DNA of 64,000 nt from Henricia sp. BOLD:AAB3569 (Eukaryota; Echinodermata; Asteroidea; Spinulosida; Echinasteridae). Under the pieces are notes generated by a model. That model saw nothing but the letters and a program-made list of their open reading frames with translations, had not been told where the DNA came from and searched no databases. Positions 51,673-63,065 of the stretch are shown here, piece after piece; position 1 is the first letter of the stretch; the number at the start of each line of letters is the position of its first letter. Made by a program: the position numbers and the translations under genes. The stretch lies in NCBI GenBank assembly GCA_037783545.1, contig JBBELK010000402.1:310001-374000 (forward strand), read 5' to 3'.

Positions 51673-52540
51673 CAGTGCCGGATCCAGCCTCATTAAAGGG
51701 ACACACCAGCTGACTGTTTACATAATGTAGCAATCTAGCATCCTCGACAATAATTGTTCGATGGTCGTTGTAAAAAACAAAATTCTAAATGTCACGTAAT
51801 TAACTAGAAATGTTTAAAATTAACAAAAGACACAAATGTTGGGCTGTACGCTTTACCAGCCGTCGCAATGTATTGTGTATCATGTGTTCGTAAATAAAGG
51901 TGGCGTGTTCAACCTCGATTCCTTGTTATCCCCGACTCATTACACCTTGCATGATCCCCGAGGTCAGTGCTGACTCGAGAAAGCAACTCGAACGCAACGT
52001 GTTGGTCTCTTTAGCGCCCTCAATAGGCCTATGTTGTTTTTTTCTTTGGATATTTTTTATCGAAAATCTTTTACCCAGAAATCCTTCTTATGAAATCTGT
52101 TAGCAGAGTTGTGTACAAATTGGAAAAAACGGTATGAACATAGTGTTCGTAGGACATTACTTTCCAACAAAAAGAGAAACCAACCGCGAATGACAAAAGC
52201 AACTTGCACTTTGCGCTGAGATCCATACGGCTGGAAATACAACTACGGTAACTCACAAGACCACGTGACTTTAGAATCTAGTTCCAAAAAGTCACGTGAC
52301 TTTGAATTTTTAAACAATTCTCAAACAGCCAAATTTGACGGCTCCTTTTTAGGATATATCTAATTTACTTTGGAAAGCGCTTTAGAATAATGTATGGGTC
52401 TATTTCGAGCCCAAAATAGCCCAACAAAGCCGGTGTGTCCCTTTAATATACAGAAATACAAAGGAAAAGTGGGGGCTTTGCTACAGTCCCCTGAAATTGA
52501 TTGTATTCCTGTATTTTAATAAGGCTGGATCCTGCCACTG
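51673..52540. mobile_element. hAT5-like element split by a TTAA insertion
   Basis: Ends CAGTGCCGGATCCAGCC and GGCTGGATCCTGCCACTG, with ATGAG on both sides (51668-51672, 52541-52545). Without the inner 746 bp it would be a ~118-bp palindrome of the same family as 29884-29995. Confidence 0.8.
51697..52442. mobile_element. 746-bp TTAA element (AGGGACACACC ends)
   Basis: Ends AGGGACACACCAGC and GCCGGTGTGTCCCT are inverted repeats. TTAA flanks both sides (51693-51696, 52443-52446). It sits inside a hAT5-like MITE. The interior includes a doubled CACGTGACTTT region near 52262-52301 and no transposase. Fragments of the family are at 16928-17040 and 59306-59350. TTAA duplication fits piggyBac-type insertion. 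Confidence 0.8.
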
Positions 52541-52573
52541 ATGAGATACCGGTACTAAGCTGATGGTTTTTAT

Positions 52574-54212
52574 TACTGCTGGGCGAATAGCACCATTAAT
52601 TGATTAATCGTGAGTAGTAATCGGTACTCATACTCGTGTCTACCGGTATCATTTTTAAACTACTCCATTAATCACGGCACCGCGAGTACCATTACATACT
52701 CGCGATTAATCACGATTATATGCTACTCAGGGCTCGAAATACCCACTGGACCGGTGGACCGAGGCCAGTAATTTAAGCCTCGGTCTAGTGCTTTCTCTAC
52801 CGTACTAGACCAGTGGTCCAGTGCATTTTTAAACTAACGAACAGTAAATCCACGTTCCTTGTGGCTTTGGTCTTGTAAAAATAGCGTCGGTCCAGTAAAT
52901 GATTTAAGCTACTAACCCTGTGGTCTAGCAGATTATTTCATGAAATTCGAGCCCTGCTACTAGTATAATATTGTTACACTATAACAGGCCTGTTTCCCAG
53001 CACACTTAAAAGGTGACCTGTGTGCAGGTGACGCATTTGTTGTGTATGCCGACTATTTCAATTAATTGTGTCCTTTCTAGTTTGTGCTAGCCAAAAGTCC
53101 GACAAGCATGTTTCGAACCACAACGATCGAGTACAACGACTGTAGATCTCCACGTGTAACTGTCATCTGCCGCATACGCCCGGTTCAATAAACAGTTTCA
53201 TTGCGCTACTGGTAAATTTGTGATTACTCGCGATTAATACATGCTATGTTACATATGTAACAGTAGCTACATGCACGGGTTCAAGGAGAAATTAATATGG
53301 CAAACTAGTATGCCGTCTAATCAGGGAGCAAGACCATTTGATTTTTTATTACTCAAAGGTAATCGAGGTAGTTTTTTAGGAGAGAAATACGAAATAATTC
53401 TTGCTGAAGTTTACCATCTACGCATTGTTTGAAACAGAATCGGGGCGGCACAGATTAGGCAAATATCCGCTGTACAGTTGGTTACTTATGCATGTATTGT
53501 TGATGTCCCCCATCGTGGCGCGGCCCCTAACGTGGCGGGTTTTACTTTCCGTTCTCTCTTGGCGCAATAAACAATCTGTTGCACTTGGCATTAAATGGAA
53601 ATAAAGTTCTCAAGTACCTTCATAAATTCCAAAACTAAAATACGGAGAAGAATCATTCAGTTACTAGAAATTCACCGGAATGTGAAGGAATCGCCGTTCG
53701 CTTCAGGTTGTCATGACACCATACACGGAAGCCCGTAATCGGCATTTCACGTAAATAAAACCAGGCATACTGGCGTTGTGTACAGTGTCACAGTGTGCGC
53801 GTGCAAGTGGTCTTTGTGGGCCATCGTAGTAAGGCATCAAACCGTTTCAGCCAATCAGCGACGCGCTCCACGTTACGGGACAGTCCGGGCGATTTCGGGA
53901 AAAAAGTGTTCATCGTTTTGTCCCGATTGTTCGTGTTATTTTGTACTTGTTGATGAGTCAAAATATTAAAGTATTACTTTTTCTTGGAGCCTATGAATTA
54001 TACTACAAGGTGTGTAAGTTTCAACTAATTCTGCTAGGGGGTTTTGCTATAAGGTGAGCGGATTTCCAGTGAGTTGTCGAAGTGCGCCAAGTTAGGGGAC
54101 ATGACTATATACAAACGTGCATTTTGTGTTGCTACTCGCGATTAATCGATTACTCGCGAGTAATTGCTGCAACTACTCGAGAGTAGCAAAATCCACTAGT
54201 CGCCCAGCGGTA
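52574..54212. mobile_element. 1.64-kb hAT-like element with 8-bp TSD
   Basis: Ends TACTGCTGGGCGAATAG and CTAGTCGCCCAGCGGTA are inverted repeats. GTTTTTAT flanks both sides (52566-52573, 54213-54220). Subterminal regions are full of ACTCGCGATTAATCG-type words in both orientations. The interior has several 60-70 codon open frames and no recognised domain, so it is probably non-autonomous. An 8-bp duplication is typical of hAT. Confidence 0.75.
52728..52956. mobile_element. 229-bp hAT5-like MITE (CAGGGCTCGAA ends)
   Basis: Ends CAGGGCTCGAAAT and AATTCGAGCCCTG, flanked by CTACT on both sides (52723-52727, 52957-52961). The interior is built of GGTCCAGTG/CACTGGACC words. Nested in the 1.64-kb element. 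Confidence 0.75.
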
Positions 54213-54220
54213 GTTTTTAT

Positions 54221-55023
54221 CATACACATCCCAAGCCCTTTTGCAACAGTTTTCTAATGTACTACACATGTATCTGTAGGCATAAGCCATGGGAATTCAT
54301 ACAGTATGGGTAATATATGCCCGCTAGAAAATAAACATCGTACTTAAATGACTGGCCCATTTGCTGTGTATTATGTCAATATACTTCTCAGCAATCTGTA
54401 TTCTGTAGGTCAGAACGCCACAACGTTAATTTATTCCTGATTGATTTTCTATCATGTTGCGTTGATGGCATGTCCCATCCAGTCAATACTAGTCAGATTT
54501 CAGTACACCACACACACGTAGCGTGTGCATCAAATGGTCTCTGCCTGCATGACAGTGACTTGGGCACACAAACACACACCTGTGGCCGATGTACATTACA
54601 TCCCGTGTGTTGTTGCTGTGTCATTGCGTTATGCACACAGACATCAAGACATCCCTCATTCGCTTTCAGTGTTGTTCTCTGCAAGACGTTTTGGCACGTA
54701 CATGTACAGTGTGAATCTCGAGTGGTGTCACAGTGCATATTATGGTATTTCCAGATATTTACAACATTAACTGCTTGGTGAGTGTACGTACATGTAGCTT
54801 TCTTTGTTTTTAATAGGTGATATGCGTGTGCCATTAAACGGTCGATTTAAACGGGTGCACGCATGCACTGGTGCATGTACTTTTCTAATATCTGTGCATG
54901 TAAGGATTTGTATTTACGTGCACACTGTGCACATACTTTGTTTAGGCCTAATTATGTACCGGAACCTGGTATATTTCCCCACGTTAAACCAACCATAGAC
55001 CAACTTGTCATCAACTTGTTTTA
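54221..55023. other. TACATGTA-rich, no gene recognised
   Basis: Open frames of 60-110 codons lie on both strands between 54470 and 54840 and overlap each other. They are rich in Cys/His because of CA/TG dinucleotides. None has family resemblance. Confidence 0.4.
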
Positions 55024-55602
55024 GACCGATCCAGTAAGCTCCGCCCATTTTGGAATTGACCAATCACAGCCTCAGGTAACCAAAATCTTTGGTTACCCGA
55101 GTCCTCAAAATTTTGTGCACATACACAGCTACGGACAATGCAGCACGAGTGACGCAAAAACACCATAAAAATCATTTTTATCAGCGCAGAGGAGGCTAGC
55201 GGGTTTAAAACGGATTGTTATGACTATACTAACCTACATGTACTTTTAATCCCTTCATAAATGTGTTTTTGTGTAAATGTGAAAAACATACCAAAATTAG
55301 CTTGTCGTTTTGCTAAGTTTTGCATTCACTTCGTTCTAGATGTGTGTCCAGGTGTTTTTGTTCGATGGCGCGCGTTACGCGTATTGCAGGCGTGTTGTAC
55401 GTGCACGCACACGACTGGATACTTAAGTGCACATTTTGCTTTCGAGCGTGCAGTTTCTGTGTGCGTGTGCATGTTTCAATACGCGCTGACCAGGGCGCAG
55501 ACGCTGACGCACGGCACGGCCACGCGACTCTTCTACACGTGCATGGCACGTGTGGCATGTTACTAGGCAATTTCTAAATGGGCGGAGCTTACTGGATCGG
55601 TC
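55024..55602. mobile_element. 579-bp TIR element with TA TSD
   Basis: Ends GACCGATCCAGTAAGCTCCG and CGGAGCTTACTGGATCGGTC are inverted repeats of about 30 bp, flanked by TA. Subterminal GGTAACCAAAA/TTTGGTTACC is another inversion. The interior shares GTTTTTGTTCGATGGCGCGC and the following ACGCGTA-TGCAGG with the core of 17082-17764. A one-ended fragment in reverse orientation is at 61680-61885. A Tc1/mariner-like origin is possible. Confidence 0.75.
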
Positions 55603-57790
55603 TATTGTGCACACAATGCATGATTGATTGACCAGCGCTAGTACAGCATTGACAAGAATGAGTGTGGCCGTTTTTTAATCACTTCCTTCGTCTATACATT
55701 CCGGCAACATGCAATTCACCGTCCGAGCAAAACAGCGTGTGAGCGCGTACCATTAAAACGACCGGGAAAAAGAGTAGGGGGTATAGCAATTGAGCAATTG
55801 GATATACCCCTCTAGGCCACCGCTGTATGTTGTGCACAGATACGTGTTCATTTACAAACACGTGCATGACTTGTACTGTGTAGCGATCGCAGAGGATCAT
55901 GAATGCGCTGTAAGTCCATACGTAAATTTGCGCTCGATATTGTGAATCATAGTGACTTCTAAAACCAGGTGAGGGTATCACACTTTTGAAGTTTTATTTT
56001 ATTATATTATTGTGAAATAAACAAACAGCGAGTTCCAATAGTGACTGTACAAAAAATGCATTTTATTGAACAAAACAAAACACCACCATTATTAAACAGC
56101 GAATAGGCGTACATGTGTACACTACGGTATGTACATGTACATAAATAATACTCTTTTTATGTTATGATTTGTGTGCACACTTTTTTGTGCATTTAAAAGT
56201 TGTAACTTCTTTAATCTACATGCGTGTAATTTTTGTTTTCTAAGTCGACCCCTGGCTTGTTGTGCTGATGGACAATACAATTGTTTTGCCAGTATTATAC
56301 TGTACGTTTAAGACCGCTGCAACGATAAACTTCACTATTTCACCATTTTGCAGTGTACATGTACAAATGTACTTTCCTACACACACATGTATGCATCACG
56401 TTTGTTTAAAGTGCTGTGCGTTAAGTTGTTTTTGTTCAATCGCACGCTAGCGAATTGCACGTGTGCTGTATGCGCAAGCGTGCTGTATGCACAGGCGTGC
56501 TGTATGTACAGGCGTGCTGTACAAGCGTGCATTAATTTTTAGCTCAGTTAAAATTTTATGAATAAGTTATTATTTTTTTAGATATTGTAACCCAGGGACC
56601 ACCGGGATGTAGATGTACGGTAGACAAAAAATGAGCATTGTGCTTTCCACAATTGTAAGTTTTCGGTTTTTTGGGGGTTTATATTTTTCCTTTACCCAAA
56701 TTGTAAAGACCTCGACCGAATTTCATGGTGTTTTTTAGCAATAATACTGCTTTGCAAATAACACAGATCACAATGTTTTAGCTAGTAATCATGCGTACTA
56801 AAGTGCACTGGACATGTATGCATCGATAAACGTGTGAAATATTATGGTTTTCACAATTGTGACTTTAAGGCCAGTTGTTATTGCCATCCATGCCTGTAAA
56901 CCATTAACCGGACTTAATAATTCACCACCGAAGATAACTCTCTGGCACCGCCGATGTTCATGTGTGCGTGAAATTGGGCGTGTCGTGATGGTAACATGCA
57001 GTGTCAATTTGCATTCGGCCAGAAAGCCGCCCAATTATCAACTCATTTGGTTTGCTCGTAATATGTAAATGAATGGTGTTGGTCCTCGCTAGCGATAATT
57101 TGACACGTGGGGTGAATTACAATGAAGACATTTCAGATGTCTTAACTCTTACAGCGTCTTACATTGAAACTCTAGCATCACCATAGACATCAGGGATTAT
57201 TTTGTCTTGCAAAGAAATTTTCATTTAAAGGGCCTGTGACATCCTAAACAACTTTTTGCCTAATCTTTGCTTTATATGATGGATCATTACTTGTTCAGCA
57301 AGACATACTATTGTTCGTTTGGATGTAAAATCAATAAAAGGTGGCATTTTTCAACTTTGAAGATTTCATTGCAATAAATCACAGACAGAGGGCGCTGTTT
57401 TGAGTGCATCACATAAGGAAGACAGAAGGGAAAAGTTAAGAAAAAACATAAGACTTCAAATTGGACTTGTGGCAAATTGCTGCAGTTTATACCCCCCGTT
57501 TTGTCATGGCTTACAGCAGGCAACATGTAAAACAAACTCAAACAGCCATGGATTACAAAAGTTTAAGGAAAATTGAGAAAAAAGTGGAATCTTTTGTGCA
57601 CAGTTGAATGTGAATTTCCTGTGTTTGCCTCTTGTGACATCGTGACCTTGGTCATGAATATGCATATTCTCATTAGCATAAAAACTAAAAACCTTTGTTT
57701 CAACCCCCAAAGCAAGCTCCAAATAGGATTTTTATGACTTTAACTGAGTAAAGCGGTTTTAAAGCATAGATTTCATTGATAAAAATCCTA
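55603..57790. other. No gene recognised
   Basis: AT-rich, with TACATGTA clusters near 56110-56150, a repeated GCGTGCTGTATG word at 56466-56527 and a small palindrome around AGCAATTGAGCAATTGGATA near 55787-55806. Open frames are below about 100 codons and mostly overlap on both strands. Confidence 0.4.
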
Positions 57791-57794
57791 AATA

Positions 57795-58109
57795 AGGGGC
57801 CCTAGGCACAGGCTCGTCAGCAATGCTCGTGCGCCAAATTCGTGCCACGAAATACGCAGCTCCATGTCTTTGCTATGGAGCTGCGTATTGACAAATTTCA
57901 AGTTGCATGTAGAACTGGAAATTTGTACACGGAGTTTTGAGAAATGCATGTTGTCATCACACTATTTGTACCTAACCCTTTTTGGGCCTATAGGTTATCT
58001 CTTCAGAACAACTGAAACTAATTTCTTTTATTTTGAGACCAGACAAAGTTATTTCCTCGAAAGAATGGTCTGTGTTGCCAAAATGCCCCCTTTACTGTGG
58101 AAATACCCA
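57795..58109. mobile_element. Fragments of two MITE families, fused
   Basis: 57795-57888 is the left half of the GGCACAGGCTCGTCAGCAA palindrome. 57890-58109 is the right half of the fold-back element seen at 35706-36082 (GGAAATTTGTACAC through TTTACTGTGGAAATACCC). Confidence 0.65.
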
Positions 58110-59305
58110 TGTACATATGGTAACCATCATCTCCAAAAATCCTGACATTATTTTTGGCAGTCCTTCAGACCACCCCTTCGTTCATGCCATTTCAGTGCAC
58201 CACATTACAGTGAAGTTAGAATTTAATCATTTCTTCGGCGTCCCGTCTTCGCCTAAGGATACGTGGAATGAATACTGTTACAAACATGTCGTTACTTGCA
58301 ATTTTCGCGACAGCTAGATTACCAAAGGCATTTTAGCTTCATGCATGTGTCGCCATAGCGCTGTAATAAGACCACCGCCTGTCATGTTTGTTTAAAATAG
58401 ACAGTTTTCAGTAGTACATACATGTAGGTCACTTCTGAAGGATTCTGCCCTCGACGTGCGCCGCATCTTTGAACTAGACTGTGCCTTTCGGGATTACAAT
58501 TTGTACGGAGTGCTTAAGGAAATGATTTCCAGGGTGACTGAAATCGCGATAAACCAGTGCATGTTTGCTTTCAACTTCAACGCTTTTAGCTATTTTTGGT
58601 TCTTGTTTTCTCAGTTGTAAGCTGTGGGGACACTTCATAGCTTTAAGTGAATGCATGCATGGCTGTTCTGAAAACATAAAAGTGCTGGTGTGTCGTACAT
58701 GTACATGTAATGTGATTCGATGTGATGAATGATGTGCTACATGCATGTCCACATGTAATTTTAAGAAATGTAGTATACTTGAGGGGATCGTGCATTCAAC
58801 TAATTTCTCAGTTATTTATTAACTGGAAAATCTCCTCCCATATTTTAAAAAGTAGAAAAATTTCAGGACTTTTATTTTCACAAATTTTCCAAGTTTTGTT
58901 TTTTTGCAAAAATGAAAACTAGTGAAAAACAATGTACCAGTATTAAACAGCACATAAGTCCCACTATTAAACCAGGAAAACCTACAAAATGAAAAACACA
59001 AACAATAACATACGTTTCAAACTTACAAAAATATTGCTGTATACGTACACTTACTTTCTGCTCTTTTTTAGAACACCGAAAAAGAACACGATAAATTTGT
59101 AATTTTTTCCAAATGAGCACGTACGGTAGCATCGCATTACACCAGAAATGACCAAGTCGGCGACATCCAGAATGCTTTATTATGGCACCCATTTCTTGCG
59201 GTAAGATAGAGTGACTATTCTGTGCAAAGTGCCTGCATTTGATATATTGTTACAGGGTACATATAATTGTCTGACTAGCATAAATTTTGCAACACTCCAA
59301 ACCAC
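58110..59305. other. No gene recognised
   Basis: AT-rich sequence. The 104-codon minus-strand frame (58878-59192) is hydrophobic in part but has no homologue in the window and no family resemblance. Confidence 0.4.
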
Positions 59306-59350
59306 TTAAAGGGACATACGTGCTTTGTTAGGCTATTTTGGGCCTGAAAT
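59306..59350. mobile_element. Fragment of the TTAA (AGGGACACACC) family
   Basis: TTAAAGGGACATACGTGC and GGCTATTTTGGGCCTGAAAT match one end of the 51697 element. The rest is absent. Confidence 0.55.
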
Positions 59351-59454
59351 AGACTGAACAGAACCCGAAAAGAAACCACAATTTGGCCGGGGGTGCGTGT
59401 GTATTTGCCTCCAATCGTGGACCTTCATAGCAATAAATACATTTAAACCGTGGA

Positions 59455-59950
59455 CCCTCAACGAACATGGACTGTCCACCATTCTAAACCTGTGGTTCTC
59501 AAGCCTATATAATAGGTTTGAGAACCAATTATAATTATTATTGGTTCTCAAACCTATATAGGTTTGAGAACCAATTAACCCTAACCCTAATTGTTATAGG
59601 TTTGAGAACCCTAACCCTAATTTATTTATTTATTTTTATTTATTTATTTATTCACCACATCCAACAGCGGAGGGACCGCCAATTACAGGAATGGGAGCAA
59701 GTGTGGTTGAGTGCCTTGCTCAAGGGCACAGGTGCCACAACCCGTCGCGGCCCGGAATCGAACCTACATTCTAGTACTAGCACAGGAACTTAAGTTCGAC
59801 GCACTAGACCGCTCGGCCATAGGTTTGAGAACAAATTAAAATTATTATTGGTTCTCAAGCCTATATAGGTTTGAGAACCAATTACTAGTTCTCAAACCTA
59901 TATAGGTTTGAGAACCAACTATAATTATAGGTTTGAGAACCATTTACGTT
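59455..59950. repeat. Palindromic GGTTTGAGAACC cluster
   Basis: About eleven copies of the 13-nt word AGGTTTGAGAACC or its complement, in alternating orientation and separated by TATA or TTATAATTATTA spacers. Two short telomere-like stretches (CCCTAACCCTAA) lie at 59579-59590 and 59609-59620. A SINE interrupts the cluster. Confidence 0.8.
59623..59820 (-). mobile_element. tRNA-derived SINE 1
   Basis: On the minus strand it starts ATGGCCGAGCGGTCTAGTGC (A-box-like, tRNA-Leu/Ser type), has a B box GGTTCGATTCC (59754-59764), then CTTGAGCAAGGCACTCAACC, and ends in an (AAAT)n tail (59623-59652). Pol III internal promoter boxes and the conserved GCAAGGCACT motif mark it as a SINE and not as a tRNA gene: an acceptor stem cannot close. 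Confidence 0.85.
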
Positions 59951-60690
59951 TAAATTTCATCTCTCTAGCTTTAGGTAAAATTTAGTTAGGTGTCATTAAA
60001 GAAATTCTTCCCTACAGTATAAAGTAAAATCGAGTTAGGTGTCATTAACTAAAATTCTTCCCTACAGTAAGGTCCACGATTGCCGGCAAATACAAGTGTG
60101 TGTGTGTGTTCTTTAAGTTATCTAGGTTAACGTGTACGTGTGCAATATGTCCTATTCTCTTGATGGGAACGCGGCATTAGGTACAGTTGTTAGAAATTTG
60201 AGTTATTGAGATTTCGCTGCATCAAAACGGCCTCCATTAATCTGACAGGTGGGATTGCGTGGGTGATTTACATACTGTACTACACTTATGCATGCACTGG
60301 TACATGCAGCTCATTTGACCATGCTTGTGTCAGTTTTCACACAGGCGTAGGCCTCATTAACGAGAGCTGCTTGAAGATCATTCGTCAAAGGAAAACCATC
60401 TTGCCACGTAATTAGGTTCTCCGGATAGAATGTTAGAAATCTGAAGAGATGTCCGGAAATGAGTTTGTCATGTGATAGATGATTAGTCCCGCGTGTCCGT
60501 ATATTATCTTACAATGCTAAGTGTTGTCAAACACATGTACATTAAGCTAGGCCCCTGCCGTATGTGCGTGTTTAGTAAAACACTTTCATAAATGTACATG
60601 TAACAACGTCCTTGGGACTTTAGAAATTCCTGTGCAATAGACCGTATCGAATAGCTGCCATCTTGTGTGGCAGTTCGTACTTTAATACAC
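59951..60690. other. Short direct repeat, otherwise nothing recognised
   Basis: 59975-60070 contains two ~52-bp direct copies (GTTAGGTGTCATTAA, AATTCTTCCCTACAGTA). A (TG)n run lies at 60098-60110. No gene. Confidence 0.5.
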
Positions 60691-61215
60691 TGTGACAGTT
60701 TAAAGACATATGATTGGTAAACTGTTACAAATAGTTTTATCCCCCTGTGTAATTGAAGATATGCATGATTAAAACCAATCTGAGCAAAAACCAGCTCCGT
60801 AGTTCGTCCAACTTTTGAGAACTATTAAAAAAAAGGGTTTGAAGTCATTTTGCCCCAAAACCACTTCACCCTGAACCAAGGCCTGTGCACGAAGTGGTGT
60901 TGGGGCGAAGTGGCATTTAGGCGAGGTAGTGTTTCAATGAAGTGATTTTGGGCAAAATGGCACTTAGGCGAAGTGGTTTGGGGGTGAAATGGAATTGGTC
61001 GAAATGGTTTTGGGGCAAATTGAATTTACGTGTCGCGAGACAAAAAGTTATTATTTTGCTCATTTCTCAAAAACTATAGCACTTCAGACAAAACTATTTC
61101 AGGGGAAGTTTTCTGCCGTCATGTTTATATCGTGTAAGTTATGTGTAAATCTGTGAACATTTCTGATTCTTCAAGATACCAATCATGTACATATATATAC
61201 TGCCTTTAAAGACAG
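60690..61215. repeat. Block S1, third (partial) copy
   Basis: Matches 785-1130 and 41120-41440 (ATTGGTAAACTGTTACAAAT, TATGCATGATTAAAACCAA), with more of the GCGAAGTGG-type short repeats. Confidence 0.75.
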
Positions 61216-61342
61216 ATTACAAGATTTGAAAAACTCTTGTAAAACGGCGTCATCTCCACATTTGATTAAAGATGTGTGTGATAAAAATCAACGTGTGTAT
61301 TCATACTTACGAGAAATTAAGCAATGCCACTGTATTGGACCC

Positions 61343-61535
61343 CGTTCTCACTAGAGAAATCGCTTCCTTCGACGATTCAAAGAAGAGTTTTACTGATGTG
61401 AACGCGCGCACGTCTCATCATTCGATGATTAAAATTGCTTCATTTGATTAAGCAAATAGCTTCATTTGACGAAGACATCGCTTCATTCGATAAAGAAATC
61501 GCTTCATTCGATGAAGCAAATTTGTAATGAGAACG
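61343..61535. mobile_element. ~190-bp element with CGTTCTCA ends and CTTCATT repeats
   Basis: Ends CGTTCTCACTA and TAATGAGAACG are inverted. The interior has five or six copies of a ~20-bp unit (ATCGCTTCATTCGAT and variants). Probably a MITE with internal tandem repeats. Confidence 0.6.
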
Positions 61536-61679
61536 CTCCCTTCGTTTGAACAAAAACAAGTAGATGCACAGCTAGCAGTTCATATACTAGCGCGGTACGG
61601 TGTAGGAAAGCGAATACCTCTTTACACAAAAAGTAATTGATGAGGGGATTATAAGTAGGTTTGGCCAGTCTCAAACAAA

Positions 61680-61885
61680 CTGTTTAAAACCGGCTAGGGT
61701 TCTAGAGGCGCTGATAAAAATGATTATTGTGTTTTTGCGTCTCGTACTCGTGTTGCAGTTCGCGTATCTCTGTGCACAAAATTTTGAGGACTCGGGTAAC
61801 CAAAATGGAGATCAACTTTTTGGTTACCTCAACCTGGGGCTGTGATTGATCAATTCCAAAATGGGCGGAGCTTACTGGATCGGTC
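61680..61885 (-). mobile_element. Truncated copy of the 55024 TIR element
   Basis: Reverse complement of 55024-55215, ending CGGAGCTTACTGGATCGGTC then TA. The other end is missing. Confidence 0.75.
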
Positions 61886-61889
61886 TATT

Positions 61890-62533
61890 GGTGAACATCT
61901 GCAAATTAAGCAGAAGGTCAAATCGCGGCGGAGCTAAATTGGTTTTTCTCTGCATCCAGATTCCCCATCCAAACTCGGGGACATATTTGTTAACGTTTCT
62001 AAAAAAAAGAAAAAAAGAGTAGCAGTAATTGTTGTCGTACATTGTACGTGGGATGAAGAGTCATTACATACTGTACAAGTAAGATGTTACAGTCTGCCAC
62101 CTGATGGACTTCCGGTGTGTTCCATTAAATGTTGTTTTGCGCACACCACCTGGTCGTACCCAAATACGCTGGCAAATCTTCAAATAAACCGGCGCATCGT
62201 CAAACACAAATGCTTTTAGCAATTAGGGGTGGCCTTGTGCTTTGAGTGTATCGCACAGCATTAACCTGATATGCGTCAAACATACAGTAGGCCTATTTTA
62301 GTGGGTCGTGGCGGTAGTTATGCACCATGTATTAAGGCAATTCTGAGAATCATCTGAATCAAGGTTGACAAAGACCATGGAGGAAGACCAAGCATGCCAA
62401 GTAACATAAGACTTGTTTTTTTAGACTAATTTGTTTGTGGTTCATTCTTAGCATCTCATTTTCCGTTCAAGTTGCACTGTCCATGTTTTGGTGAAAGGAT
62501 TTAAAAAATTAATTCACACAAGCGAATGAATTT
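61890..62533. other. No gene recognised
   Basis: Single-copy AT-rich sequence with one TAGGCCTAT word and no open frame of note. Confidence 0.4.
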
Positions 62534-62865
62534 AATAATAATAACGATGATAATGATTAGATTTGTATAGCGCACATATCCAACCTGCAGGGTGCTCAAG
62601 GCGCTGTTACCATTATTACCGCTGCCATCAGGGAATCACCAGAACCATTTCGCTTCAACTAGGTGGCTGCTGGTCAGGCGCACAACCCTATCAGCAGTTA
62701 GATTGTGGCATTCCCCTTAACAGTTTCCCATACATCGCTTGGGTTGACGAGGCAACTGGGATTAAGTGCCTTGCCCAGGGACACAGACACGTCAAAGTGG
62801 GGCTGGAACCCCTAACCTCTGATTGGGAGTACCGCTTCATACCCACTAGACCACACGCGCTCCCA
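62534..62865 (-). mobile_element. tRNA-derived SINE 2, LINE-type tail
   Basis: On the minus strand it begins TGGGAGCGCGTGTGGTCTAG (A-box-like), with B-box-like GGTTCCAGCCC (62800-62810), TGGGCAAGGCACTTAATCCC, and a 3' end GCGCTATACAAATCTAATCA followed by imperfect ATT repeats. The tail resembles the 3' end of the LINE at 18384-21228, as expected for SINEs moved by L2/CR1-group LINEs. The 146-codon frame on the plus strand is its shadow. Confidence 0.85.
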
Positions 62866-62939
62866 TTTAGAAAGCTTGTGTGTCTTAAACTTAAATTTCC
62901 AACGTCTGGAATTGGAGATACATGTACAAGCCTTTTTCT

Positions 62940-63065
62940 TGAAACCGGCTTCACATGTTGTACATGTATGTACGAATACTCTTTATGTACATATACAATG
63001 TAGTACATGTATGTGTACATGTACAATGTACACATGTACGCGCACATGTACATTTATGTCATAAC
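62940..63065. repeat. TACATGTA-rich low-complexity cluster
   Basis: Repeated GTACATGTA words in a ~120-bp stretch. Open frames are composition-driven. Confidence 0.6.

Noticed and set aside
55261-55614. Overlapping frames of 63-101 codons on both strands
   Set aside because: They lie inside the 55024-55602 TIR element and are rich in Cys/His because of CA/TG composition.
59572-59622. Interstitial telomere
   Set aside because: Only two to three CCCTAA units at each of two spots; too short to claim.
59754-59820. tRNA gene
   Set aside because: A and B boxes are present, but no acceptor stem closes and a SINE body with A-rich tail follows.
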